Below are positions 1-10,064 of a stretch of 42,466 nucleotides of DNA, one piece after another. Origin of the DNA: Priapulus caudatus (taxonomy: Eukaryota; Priapulida; Priapulimorpha; Priapulimorphida; Priapulidae). Below the pieces are notes generated by a model. The model did no database searches. It was not told the DNA's origin and saw nothing but the letters and a program-made list of their open reading frames with translations. Where the stretch lies: NCBI RefSeq assembly GCF_000485595.1, contig NW_014577987.1, positions 170,741 through 213,206 on the forward strand, given 5' to 3'. Both the position numbers and the translations under genes were made by a program. Position 1 is the first letter of the stretch. Each line of letters starts with the position of its first letter.

Positions 1-212
1 GTTACCATGCAGGGTACGTTCCGATATATCGAACCGTACCCAGAGTACCCTCCGATAGTACCTTGGGGGACATAGACCCTATGAGTATGAGCTCCACTAA
101 CGAGTCTAGGGAGTCGCCTACGCCTACTCCCTAACCCTAACCCTAACCCTAACCATATCAGATAGTTACCAGGGTACGTGCCGGCAGTACCCAGGGAGAC
201 ATAGACCTTATC
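1..212. repeat. Imperfect direct repeat around a telomere-like stretch
   Basis: Bases 1-82 and 165-212 share the same ordered blocks: GTTACC, AGGGTACGT, GTACCCAG and GGGA(G)ACATAGACC(C/T)TAT. The second copy is shorter. Between them sits the CCCTAA stretch. No coding signal was seen here. Confidence 0.6.
129..152. repeat. Interstitial telomere-like repeat (CCCTAA)x4
   Basis: Four perfect CCCTAA units followed by CC. This is the C-strand of the TTAGGG repeat used by most animal telomeres. It is too short to be a telomere and is flanked by unique sequence on both sides, so it is an internal site. Confidence 0.85.
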
Positions 213-317
213 AGCGTCAGTGTCACACTGACAGTATGCTGACAGTGACACTGAGAGTGACTGAGTGAGTAACACTTAAGTATAGTATCTGTATCAGTGT
301 CAGTGTTAGTGTGACTA

Positions 318-358
318 TATTACGTGACAGACAGTGTCACTGACACTGTCACGTAATA
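318..358. repeat. Perfect 13-bp inverted repeat (hairpin)
   Basis: The arms TATTACGTGACAG (318-330) and CTGTCACGTAATA (346-358) are exact reverse complements around a 15-base loop that is itself near-palindromic. A second, imperfect hairpin built from CAGTGTCA/TGACACTG words lies at about 205-262. Confidence 0.75.
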
Positions 359-600
359 CAGTCAGAAGATTCAACAAAGTATCAATGACAATGTTGATGT
401 TGCGTACTTATTTAGCTGTGACTGCATGAGTGTGAGTCGTGACTGTTGCTGTTACTGTTAGCATTCATTTCAGAGCTTCAATGCAAGTAGTACACGATAA
501 CGGAGTCTGAATACAGGTTGTGTGTATCATGTAGTGCTGTACTACTATTACTACTAGTACTATACTATTTACTAGTTGTGACTTGTGTTAATACAAACAG

Positions 601-2268
601 GCTTGAGGTCAGCAAAGAAATTCCAGGCGCGTGATCAAGCTCGTACAGTGAGCTTTACTGCAGAGGGTGCTGACGGTAGTAGCGACGATACAGACGATTA
701 CGATATCGAAACGGAACTCCATAAACCAGACAGTAAGACGAACAGGCAAAAGTATCACTTCATCTACCATTTTGAAAACGTATAATTCAAAAATAGCTTA
801 TAACCATTATTTCATACCATCTTCCAGCCAATGTTAAATATTTAGTTTAGATGAAATATTAAGTTGATCCATTTTGATATATGTTCATGTATGGTTGACT
901 GTAGTGTAATTTCATGGGAACTGGAAATGTATCACAAGCACAATTAAGATTATCAATGAATGTTGTCGCGTTAATGTCGTAAACGATTCGATAAAATTGA
1001 AAATAACATAGCTAGCTGACACGTGTGTATTCCAGCACTGCTAGAAAAAGATGACAAAGGCATATCAGGGTATGAAGTCTATGCATTCGAGACCCCAAAA
1101 CGTTCTGGACAAATGGAGCAAAAAGGTTCGAGCAAAGGCTGGCTGAAAAACTGGTGAAAGCTGGTTTGCAATCTTCGCTATATATATACATTAGTTGTGG
1201 CACGCGACCCACGCGTATGGTATTTCAAAATATGATGGTTACTGTCATTGCTATATGCAGTCAACATTTTAATTCTATTGTGTTCCATTGATGTTGGTAT
1301 TTCTACCGTTTAAGAAGTGCACTTCACACTACTTCGTGCCAAGCGGTCGGAACTGAAACGTTTACATTAGCAAATCTTCATTATCCTGCGATCTTGTTGT
1401 TTTGATTACCAATCTTGTTTATAAAGCCAGCGAGAGTGCCAAGAAGACAATGACCCCACAGCCGATGCAAACGATTTCAAACGGGCGGACTGCGGCAAAA
1501 ACGCCGACTCGCAAAGGTAGCAAGACGGTGAAGACGCCAACCCGGAAAGCTAGCAAGACGCCGTCCAAGCAAGGTGGTAGGACGCCGACGAGTAAGGGAA
1601 AGGGAACTCCCAAGCAGATGCCTGGCAGAAACACGGAGATGGTGGAATCGAGGAGGGCGGCCGATACGCCCTACAGACTGAGACGGCTCATCACCAGACG
1701 TACGTTCGCGCACCACACGTCACGACAACGACGTCGTTAATCGGAGTAATAACGATCCTCATTAGTAGTCGTCTCGCCGCTATTCTGCGGGTTCCGAATG
1801 CATGGACGATTTCGCAACATGAGGCGCGGTTCAGGTGCCTGCGCAGTTTGCGATTCCAAGGTCGCATTACTAATTGTCGAAATAATTCATGGAGCGTGAT
1901 GAGTGAGATGGAGAGAGAAAGAGAGAGATAGAGAGACAGAGAGAAAGAGAGAGTGCGTGTGTGTGTGAGAGAGGTGGAGAGAGAATGAGAGACAGAGAGA
2001 GAGAGAGGGAGAGAGAGAGACTGACTGTTCTTTGCTTCGTTCAGGTGTAGAGGAGAATGTGAAAGCTCTCGATTCAGACGAATCGGACGAGAGCGACGAA
2101 GACTACGATGACAAGGATGACGATGACTCCTCGAGCAATCACAGCGAGATAGCGGGTGGGGAGAGTTCAGTCAGCGCTGGGTCGAAGGGCATCGCCGTGG
2201 CGACGGATCGCGGACAAACACCAACGTCGGGCCACAGGACGCGTCAGAGACGGGATGATCGGGTGAAC
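601..2268 (+). CDS. ORC2: ORC2 N-terminal regulatory region (four exons)
   Basis: Exons 601-732, 1036-1125, 1427-1699 and 2045-2268 encode the poorly conserved, disordered N-terminal half. Each of the first three ends one base into a codon and each successor begins with two bases, so the frame stays open. The joined exon edge at 1125/1427 gives a [11 protein letters not shown] type stretch that matches the ORC2 block following the VYxF motif (VYAFETPK in exon 1036-1125). Exon 1427-1699 has repeated TPTRK, TPSK and TPTSK motifs, which are cyclin-dependent-kinase-like sites, then PYRLRRLI. Exon 2045-2268 is an acidic run rich in D, E and S. Known biology: ORC2 N-termini are CDK targets. The weakest site is the donor at 1126 (GTTCGA); the rest are ordinary. 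Confidence 0.78.
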
Positions 2269-2963
2269 GTAAGTTCCTGCCTCACGAGACAACCCAAAGT
2301 GCTGCCACGGGGGATACTCGCACTTTGGTTATGCTCCTGATTATATTCGGTTCTCGACGGGGATATCACTTACCGTATTTACTCGTGTATAAGTGCATTT
2401 TTTTGTACAGAACTTGAATAAAAAAATCAGGTGTGCGCCTGGTTGCCATATTCGTCATTGAAGCGTTAAGATACCGCAGCCAAGAAATCGTCATGAAGGG
2501 ATGGCCTTGTGTTGTTGTTTTATCGCAGCCGGACATGGTGGAAGAGTACTTTGACGCGCACGGCCGCGCTACGGTGGCGACCTCTGACCGCACGCTCGCG
2601 CGCCTGCGCAACCCGCGCCTCGACCAGCAGTCGCTCGCGTCCGTCCTGAAGAGCGCGCCACTGTCTCACGCGCGGGAGAGCGCGGCGCTGTACGACGAAC
2701 ACAGAGAGCTGTTCACGAGGTGGATGTTCCAGTTCAGGTCGGTCGTTATCGTCGACGCGCACACATCGCGTCTCTTGCTCTCTCTCTCTCTCTATCTCTC
2801 TATCTCGTTCTCTCTCTCTCTCTCTCTCTCTATCTTCTTTTTTCCCCCCCTTTCTTCCCTTCTCTTCTCGCTCTATTTTCCGCTCGCTCGCCTCTGTCTT
2901 TTTCTCTCTCTCTCTCTCTCTCTCTCTATCTCGTTCTCTTTCGCTCTCTATCTCGCTCGCTCG

Positions 2964-3015
<52 letters not shown>

Positions 3016-3238
3016 CTCTCTCACCTCTCTTTCTTTCTCTCTCTCTCCATCTCTTTCGCTCCTCCTCTCATCCTCTCGAATCTCTCAATCTCTCTCCCTC
3101 GCTCTCCCTTCTCCCTCTTCCTCTCCCTTCTCCCTCTCCTCTTCCTCTCCCCTCGCCTCTGACCTCTCCCTTCTCCCTCTCCTCTCCTTCTCCCTCTCCT
3201 CTCCGCTCTTCCTCTCCCTTCTACCTCTCGCCTCTCTA

Positions 3239-3270
<32 letters not shown>

Positions 3271-6200
3271 CCCCTTGCTCTCCCGCGCTCGTCATCTAAA
3301 TCTAATCTATACATCATCACATTGTGTAAGCTCTGTTTCAGTGAACGGCTTACAACAATACTGCACTGTATGGCCTCGGGCTCAAAGAGGGTTGTCATGA
3401 CAGTTCAGAGTCAGCTCCTGTGCCAGCACTATCGACAACCTCGTCCGGTGATTGGCTCTTTCCCAGCTCCTCCATCAAGCATTTGTGTGTATCAAGCTTC
3501 TTTTAAAGCCGCTAATGAATATCAGGCTCAGCAAGTTAATCAATGCTGGGAGGCACTGAGAGAGTGTGAAAAAGAGCGGGTGGAGAGGAGAAGAGAGAGG
3601 GTGGAAGGAGAGACAGAAGGAGAGCAGACGACGAGAGAGAGAGAGCGAGACAGATGTGTGAAAGAGAGGAGAGAGAGGAGAGAGAAGAGCGAGGATAAGA
3701 GCGAGGGAGTGAGAGAGAGAAGAGAGATGAGATGGAGACAGAGCCGACGAGGGAGGCGGTTGAGAGACGAGCGAGAGCAGAGAGAGACAGAGTGAAGAGA
3801 AGAAACGAGAAAGAGAAAATAGAGCGCGGAAGAGAGAGAAATGATATCATATAGAGAGAGAGAGAGAGAGATAGAGACGAGACGAGAGCAAGGCAAGAGA
3901 GAGAGAGAGAGAACTAGAAGGCACAGTGTATTTATGTAGTCTACATATAGATCTTGAACTCGATCACAGAGGATGTCCTAGGCAGTGACGCTACATTCAG
4001 CAATGTCAACGACCAGCTGGAGTTCATCAGGCAGTCGTACGAAGAAGGCAGCGGTAATGCACCGTGTTTATCGCAACGACACCGCGCATGAATTATCTCG
4101 CACGAATTAATAATAACAATAATTATTATTTAATCGTTAATTTAATGCTCACGTCTTTTTCTGCGTCCGGAGAGATGCTCACGTGTTTTTCGATGCGCGG
4201 AGAGAGGCTCGTGTTTTTTCGGGGCGCAGAGAGATGCTCACATGTTTTTTCGTGGTGCAGAGAGATGCTCGCGTGTTTTTTCGGGGCACAGAGAGATGCT
4301 CACGTCTTTTTCGACGCGCGGAGAGATGCTCACGTGCTTTTTTTGGGCGCAGAGAGATGCTCACGTGTATTTTCCCGGCAGCGCGGAGATAGATGCTCAC
4401 GTGTTTTTTCCAACTGCGCAGAGAGATGCTCACGTGTTTTTTCCAACTGCGCAGAGAGATGCTCACGTGTATTTTCCCGGCAGCGGGGAGAGAGATGCTC
4501 ACGTGTATTTTCCCGGCTGCGCAGGCTCGGAGCTGTACGTGGTCGTGCACAGCGTGGATGGCGTGACGCTGCGCGGGCGGCGGGCGCAGGCCGTGCTCAG
4601 TCACCTTGCTCAGCTGCCTCACGTTCACCTGCTCGCCTCCATCGACCACATCAACGCTCCCGTCGGTAAGCAGACGCGCGCGTCGCGCCGCGGCCGGATG
4701 GGGGGGAGGGGCGTCGTCAGAAATAAAATAAATGCTGGAACCTTTGGACCCAGTAAAATTTACCAGATTTTCCGCAGACCCATCGACAGAAGCGTCGTAA
4801 ATTGTTACGACACCATTATGTTTAAAGTTTAAAATAATACGGCGTTTTTCGCTGCGTGATGTTTTCATCACACGTCGGCTCGATTCGTGGCGAGACGTTG
4901 CGGCCGTCTCGCGAGCGAAGCGTGGTTTTCGCGCGCGGTGACGTCTCGATGTTTCGCAGTCTGGGACCAGAACCAGATGAGCCGCTTCAACTGGCTCTGG
5001 TACGATGCGACGACCTTTGAACCCTATGCGCAGGAGACGTCGTACGAGAACTCGCTGCTGGTGCAGCAGTCAGGTGAGAGGAACGGCGGGGAGGTCGGGC
5101 GCCGGGCCTGTCGGGGATTCGGGATTCGGGATTCGTCGTGCAGTAATCGCGTATATCTAGTGGCGGCATCTTTGCCGTGCGTTCGTGCACGTCGATTTAT
5201 GTGCTATCGATACATATTTTCTGTCGAAATTATCCTACAGGTAGCATTGTTGTTATCACTGGCTGTGCTCATAAGCCTGCAGCAATCACCTCGATTATTT
5301 ATTTTTATATTTCATTCTATTTTTTTTATTTCTTTTTATTTTATTATATTTATTTTATTTTATATTTTATTTCATATATTTTTAATTAAATTTTTTATTA
5401 TCATTTATTCTGTGTGTTTCGTGCGCAGGTGTCCTCGCCCTGAGCTCGCTCACGCACGTCTTCCGTAGTCTGACGCCGAACGCTCGGGGAATCTTCCTCC
5501 TCGTCGCCACTCACCAGCTGGAGCAGAAGGACACCCCAGGCTACATCGGTACGTCATCGCTGATCGTGCCCATCTAGCATCCCGTAACTCCGGTGTAACG
5601 ATATACTCGCTTGCAGAATCTTCAGAGTGATTGGATGACGTTAATGATTAGGGACCCACATGTGTGAGTTTAGCATGATATGAGATTCCAACAGTTCATG
5701 GGGGCTTTTTTTAGGTTTTATGTTAAGGTCTGTAAACTTTCTGTGTGATTTTATCTGTTGGATCCAAGCATTGAATAACAGCAACATTAACGATGGGTGG
5801 GATTTAAAGAGCGACGATCCACTTTACTCAACATTTTCCTCGTGCAAATATTCGCAAACAACAGTGGTAGGTTAAAAGCAAACGAGCAGTGCTCTTCTTC
5901 ATACCTGCTTGCAATATTACCATGAATAAATAATCACACATTTTTTATTATTCACTCCCGATATTATGCATGCACACATTTACGTACGAGCTGTGTAACT
6001 CTTGCATAGCATTGGAGGTCCAGAGTTAAGAATACTTTGCACAACGTCCTGTGCACTCCTACACTCGCGCGAAACGTCCATGACCCTGCCGCCAGCACGA
6101 ATGCACTCGTCATTGTTCTAGAACGTTCTCTCGTTGTTCCTCCCACGTTCGGCAGGTCTGTCGTTCCACGACTGTTACCAGAAGTGTCGCGAGGCGTTCC

Positions 6201-6935
6201 TGGTGAACAGTGAGCTGACGCTGCGAGCCCAGCTCACCGAGTTCCACGACCACAAGCTGATGAGATACAGGAAGGTGAGATTATTATTATTATTATTATT
6301 TTATTTTATATTGCGCCTTTTTTACATAAAATAATCAAAAGCGCAGCACGTCGATATCGAAAACGACTGAACAATAATATGAAATGATAATAAATGTGTA
6401 CATGTGAGATATATCGCTACAACTGCGAGATAAAATGATATGAAAACAAAGTTAACTATGTACGAGCTGTGAGATGTGACGTAACGTACTGCCGTCTCTA
6501 GATAGAACAGCGTGATAGCCCGATGAGTTGCAGTGGAACTTGCTTCAATTCATGTTAAACGAATTACACGTAGGTTAGTGGCAAAGGAAAGTTAATAGTA
6601 GCAGTAGCAGTTATAGCAGCTGCAACAACAGCAACAGTTACAATAGCAGTCCTAGCATCCACAACAGCAGCAGCAGCAGCAGCAGCAATAGCAGCAGCAA
6701 TAGAAACAGTTGCAGCAGCAGCAAGAGCATTAGCACCAGCAGTAGCAACAGCAGCAGTAGCAACAACAACAGCAGCAACAACAGCAGCAGCAGTATTATA
6801 GTAGTTGCATGTGGTACGTCTGTGATCGCATTTCGCTGGCTCTTGCAGGGCCCGGACGGAGCTCAGCACCTGTACATACCCCTGGAGGACGCCACACTGA
6901 CTGAGTTTAAGGAACACCAGCTACAGGCCGTCTAG
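601..6935 (+). CDS. ORC2: Origin recognition complex subunit 2, multi-exon, 5' end not found
   Basis: ORC2 is a core subunit of the six-protein complex that marks replication origins and loads the MCM helicase in the nucleus. Exons inferred from homology and phase: 601-732, 1036-1125, 1427-1699, 2045-2268, 2529-2737, about 3342-3486 (damaged), 3951-4053, 4525-4665, 4960-5073, 5429-5548, 6156-6274, 6849-6935 (TAG). Apart from the edges of the damaged exon, all junctions use GT-AG and codon phases agree. Recognisable ORC2 blocks are [90 protein letters not shown] and a short C-terminus ending LQAV. Together they cover the AAA+-like core and the C-terminal winged helix. Roughly 580 residues are covered, close to the usual ORC2 length. 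The start-codon exon was not identified, so it is either upstream of 601 or outside the window. Assignment is by remembered family motifs, not by a search. Confidence 0.93.
1905..2025. repeat. (AG)n-rich tract in ORC2 intron
   Basis: A purine tract of GAGA units with a short GTGTGTGT interruption, directly upstream of the acceptor for the exon beginning 2045. It takes the place where a pyrimidine tract is expected; only about 20 bases of CT-rich sequence remain before the AG. Confidence 0.85.
2767..3290. repeat. Long (CT)n pyrimidine tract in ORC2 intron
   Basis: About 520 bases, almost pure pyrimidine on the + strand: CTCTCT runs with TTTCTC and CCCTTCTCCCTCTC variants. Open frames here give only Ser/Leu/Phe/Pro runs and are not genes. 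It immediately precedes the damaged ORC2 exon and is complementary to the (AG)n tract at 3541-3915. Confidence 0.95.
3342..3486 (+). pseudogene. ORC2: ORC2 core exon with apparent small indels (end approximate)
   Basis: This is where the ORC2 nucleotide-binding-like block (LYGLGSKR in the family, followed by an INGFFP-like block) should lie, between the WMFQF end of exon 2529-2737 and LNSITED at 3951. The pieces are there but in different frames: LYGLG is read from 3366, SKR from 3382, QFRV from about 3402 and V-I-GSFP from about 3449. A good acceptor (CTGTTTCAG) ends at 3341. The phase-correct frame is open throughout but does not spell the conserved protein, so the exon is either mis-sequenced or decayed. 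All downstream exons are clean, which favours sequencing error. The 3' boundary is uncertain; GTGTAT at 3487 is one possible donor. Confidence 0.6.
3541..3915. repeat. Long (AG)n purine tract in ORC2 intron
   Basis: GAGAGA-rich purine sequence with GACG and AAGAG interruptions, becoming pure (GA)n near 3856-3912. Frames through it encode only R/E-rich runs. It is the complement in composition of 2767-3290 and lies just after the damaged exon. Confidence 0.93.
4144..4524. repeat. Intronic minisatellite, about 12 units of 27-36 bp, ending at an ORC2 acceptor
   Basis: Each unit has the plan AGAGAGATGCTCACGTG, then a T-rich run, then a GC-rich end such as CGGGGCGC, CCAACTGCGC or CCCGGCAGCG. Seven units keep the perfect palindrome CACGTG. 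Two adjacent units read TTTTTTCCAACTGCGCAG and the last reads TATTTTCCCGGCTGCGCAG, where the final AG (4523-4524) is the acceptor of ORC2 exon 4525-4665. The open frames across the array are accidental. Confidence 0.92.
6599..6800. repeat. CAG/CAA trinucleotide-rich tract in last ORC2 intron
   Basis: Interrupted runs of GCAGCA, AGCAACAGC and ACAGCAGCAG between exons 6156-6274 and 6849-6935. It is intronic by the gene model, so it is not a polyglutamine stretch. The minus-strand frame gives alanine/valine runs that look accidental. Confidence 0.9.
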
Positions 6936-6940
6936 CAGCA

Positions 6941-7430
6941 TGCCGTCCTTCCCTCTCTCTCACGTCTGCCTTCCTTCGTTCTCCCTCTCCTCTCTCCTAC
7001 CACTGCCTTCCTTTCTCCTTTTCCTCTCTCCTGCGTCTGCCCTCCTTCTCTCTCCCACGTCTGCCTTCCCTCTTTCTCCCTCTCCTCTCTCCTATGTCTG
7101 CCCTCCTTCTCTCTCCCTCTCCTCTCTCCCACGTCTGCCTTCCCTTTTTCTCCCTCTCCTCTCTCCTACGTCTGCCCTCTTTCTTTCTCCCTCTCCTCTC
7201 TCCTACGTCTGCCTCCTTCTCTCTCCTTCTCCTCTCTCCCACGTCTGCCTTCCTTCTTTCTCCCTCTCCTCTCTCCTGCGTCTGCCCTCCTTCTCTCTTC
7301 TTCTCCTCTCTCCCACGTCTGCCTTCCTTCTCTCTCCTTCTCCTCTCTCCCACGTCTGCCTTCCTTCTTTCTCCCTCTCTTCTCTCCTACGTCTACCTTC
7401 CTTCTTTCTCCCTCGCCGCTCTCCTACATC
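6941..7430. repeat. CT-rich minisatellite directly after the ORC2 stop
   Basis: About a dozen units of roughly 36-40 bp with the core CTCTCTCC(C/T)ACGTCTGCC followed by (T)CCTTCTTTCTCCCTCTC. It starts six bases after TAG, so it would form the first part of the 3' UTR. All three plus frames stay open because the sequence lacks purines; none resembles a protein family. Confidence 0.9.
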
Positions 7431-7797
7431 TCTCTCCTGTTTTCTTCATCCACCTTGCCCTCTCCCATGTACTACGCCTATATTTTCGTTCTCCCTACCA
7501 TACCCTATTCCAATATTCCTGTCCGCTTCCTGTCCTACTTATCCACTTTCCCTTCCCTTTCCCTTTCTTTTCTCTATTCCAATCTTCCCGCCCTTCACTC
7601 TTTTTTGCCTTCCTTTCTGTTCTCACAACCACTATTATTGCAGAGAAGGCTGCGATTCCTGCCAGCATGATGGTGAATGTACCGCACCCATCTGACCGTC
7701 CTGCCACTGTGTACATACATGATGGTGAATGTACCGTAAACATGGGGAGGGGAGGCCAGAAGCGCACATAATGTGATAACTACTCTGATGATATCAC

Positions 7798-7803
7798 AAT
7801 AAA
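7798..7803 (+). promoter_or_regulatory. Candidate ORC2 polyadenylation signal
   Basis: AATAAA at 7798-7803, about 860 bases after the ORC2 stop, followed by T-rich and AT-rich sequence. It is the best plus-strand match downstream of the gene that I saw, but no transcript evidence is available. Confidence 0.35.
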
Positions 7804-7832
7804 TAATTTCCCCTCTACCACGTATAACTCAT

Positions 7833-7894
7833 AAATATATATATATATATATTTTTATAATGCATATGCATATATATATATATATATATATATG
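7833..7894. repeat. (TA)n tracts with ATGCATATGCAT centre
   Basis: Two (TA)n runs separated by TTTTTATAATGCATATGCA. The stretch is largely self-complementary. A short GTGCGTGCGTGCGTG tract follows at about 8083-8107. No gene was recognised between 6936 and 9790. Confidence 0.85.
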
Positions 7895-8324
7895 CATACG
7901 CGTGATGCGACAATGGAGTGTAATATGATCATGAATTATCATTCTTGTGTGCCTGTCACGTGTATGGAACGTGAAAATGGAAATCGATAGTGACATTAAT
8001 TGTTCGACCGACCCCCACCTTCCCCATGTACAAACTTGATGTAAAAATCGTGAAATAAACAAACATTTTGCCACCCATTTTCATGTGTGCGTGCGTGCGT
8101 GCGTGTGTATGGGGGTGTGTACTGTGTAGCATGATGATGTCATGTGCTAAGCGTGATATATTGCAGTGTGTTGTAATTGACCTCAACGACAGCAAATGCT
8201 ATTGTGTAGCAACGATTAGTATCATGAATTTCTGGTACAATGAATATATTTTTCTATATTTATACGACCTTTGTTGGTTCGCATTACTTTAAATACATGC
8301 ATTATCATGTTTCGGAGATAGGAT

Positions 8325-8787
8325 ATATGTGACCCGCTCCAGCATAATACGGACTAAGTCGCAAGTCATTGTTTTGAGTAATGAGCACGCACACATGTCA
8401 ATGCTGAAAATGGCCTACCTGGACAAAAATGAGATTTTTACAAAAATAAGTTCCTAAGTGCATATTTAATCTGGATATATAGGTTCAGATATCTCTAGAT
8501 TATGATGGTCATTTTTAATTAAAAAATTTAAAAAAAATTTAAGAGCCCCTGAGGGCTCATCCCCGACTGGGCCCCTTACCCGGAACGCTTTATCTCAAAA
8601 GCTGCATATTCCGGAATAAGTTCGTTTCCGATCTTCAAATTGCTGTAGATCGGTCAATTCTTTAGATATAGCCAAATATTATATATCATTTTAAAGGTAA
8701 TTAGATGATCTATTCAGATATGCACATTTGAACTCAATTTGTAGAATTTCCTACTTAATCCTGGTTTTGCTGGAGCGGGTCACATAT
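8325..8787. mobile_element. MITE-like element with 20-bp perfect terminal inverted repeats
   Basis: ATATGTGACCCGCTCCAGCA (8325-8344) is the exact reverse complement of 8768-8787. If the element proper is GTGACCC...GGGTCAC (8329-8783), the flanking ATAT on both sides would be a target duplication, though ATAT is its own reverse complement so this is ambiguous. The interior (about 420 bp) is AT-rich with no coding capacity, consistent with a non-autonomous DNA transposon. Confidence 0.75.
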
Positions 8788-9790
8788 GGTATACCAAGTG
8801 TGTGCCACTGTGGGAAGGGATGCAATGGAATGCACTCTGTACATTTAATTCATACATTCCTTTGTAAGACGAGATACATTTACATAGATTTAAAAAATAG
8901 TAACCGTTTCTAGAGTCAAACATGTGAATTTCAACAATTTGACTCTACAGACGAACTATGCTATCAATTCAAAGACAATACACTTGTGAAATTATACTCG
9001 CTCTCACATTTGATTCTTTAGATAGAAATTTCCATTCACCTCTACGTCTGAGTCTACTATTTAGGGATAACATCCCCTTTCTCCAAGCATCTGTCTTTCA
9101 CATATATATGATCACCATTTTTTAATACAATTTTTCGTAGATTGTCAATAATTGAACAACGCGGACTAGAGGTACATACAAGCTGGTACCACGCCTGGGT
9201 CTAGTAAGCAGATGTTGCTATTGACAAATCTGACAGAGCATATTATAAACAGTGGCGACTAAGCCAACACATGCGGTGAACTATGTAGTTTATAGCTCTC
9301 ATATTTATATGCCTTTTTTGTTGCCTACTGATATAAAACAGATTTGAGAGCAAGTTACTGTGAAAAACGCACACGCAGTGCTACTATTCCCATAAAAGAC
9401 AAAATTGTATGCCACGACACAACGCTATGCATAACTAATGAATTTCTCTCATAAATATATATGTATATACTGGATATGCGAAGCTTCCATTTGGTGGTTG
9501 TGCGAAGCTTGGTTATCCAAATATACTGATTTACTCTCAAGGTTTTAAGCAAAATTTTACCGATTTTTCATTTTCAACTTTATTCGATGGCTAACACTAT
9601 GTCAGTATGTGCCACCTCTGCACATGCTCATTACTCCATATAACGATACATGTGAACTTTCAGAGCGTTTTGATTGCCCGCGTACACGTTTACTGATTAC
9701 CATAATGTAGGGAATGAGGTAGACATGTAGGTTACAGGCGCGATAAGACCGTACACGTGCGTCGTTAAACGACGCCATTAGGCACGCTAT
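8788..9790. other. No gene recognised
   Basis: AT-rich, apparently unique sequence. Short open frames of 60-66 codons show no family resemblance. A small perfect palindrome GCGTCGTTAAACGACGC occurs at 9759-9775. The 3' LTR of the minus-strand retrotransposon that follows would be expected near 9700-9900 but was not recognised. Confidence 0.5.
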
Positions 9791-10064
9791 GTGCGAGCTA
9801 TATATCGTGCACGCGGAACACGATCTCTGGGACTACGAATGTGCGATGCGTTCTATGACTACGGTATGCTCGTACTGACAATATTAATGACAGTGGCGAA
9901 GGGTCTTCATTTCGACCTCTTCCGGAGCATCGTCAGTGTGCAGGGGGTCAGCTGGTGGTTGACGGGCAGGGGCGTCGGGCGTTCGTGGTATGGGGTGGAT
10001 GGTGGGGTAGGGATGCTCGGGAAGGAACGGTGTCGAGGCGGCCGTGACGGCGGGGCACGCGAGG

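Noticed and set aside
129-152. Chromosome end
   Set aside because: Only four CCCTAA units, with unique sequence on both sides.
2720-3400. Long open frames of Ser/Leu/Pro (and Arg/Glu on the other strand) across CT and AG repeats, also at 3536-3896, 6932-7771 and 15753-16564
   Set aside because: They exist only because dinucleotide repeats lack stop codons. Composition is extreme and overlapping frames are open on both strands.
4144-4524. CRISPR array
   Set aside because: Units are adjacent and without unique spacers, the host is an animal, and no cas-like gene is present.
4064-4871. Repetitive open frames on both strands of the ORC2 intron minisatellite
   Set aside because: The unit happens to lack stops. 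The ORC2 exon at 4525-4665 is the only real coding part.
9759-9775. Palindrome GCGTCGTTAAACGACGC as an operator or origin site
   Set aside because: A single 17-bp palindrome in animal DNA with no neighbouring copies gives no functional hint.
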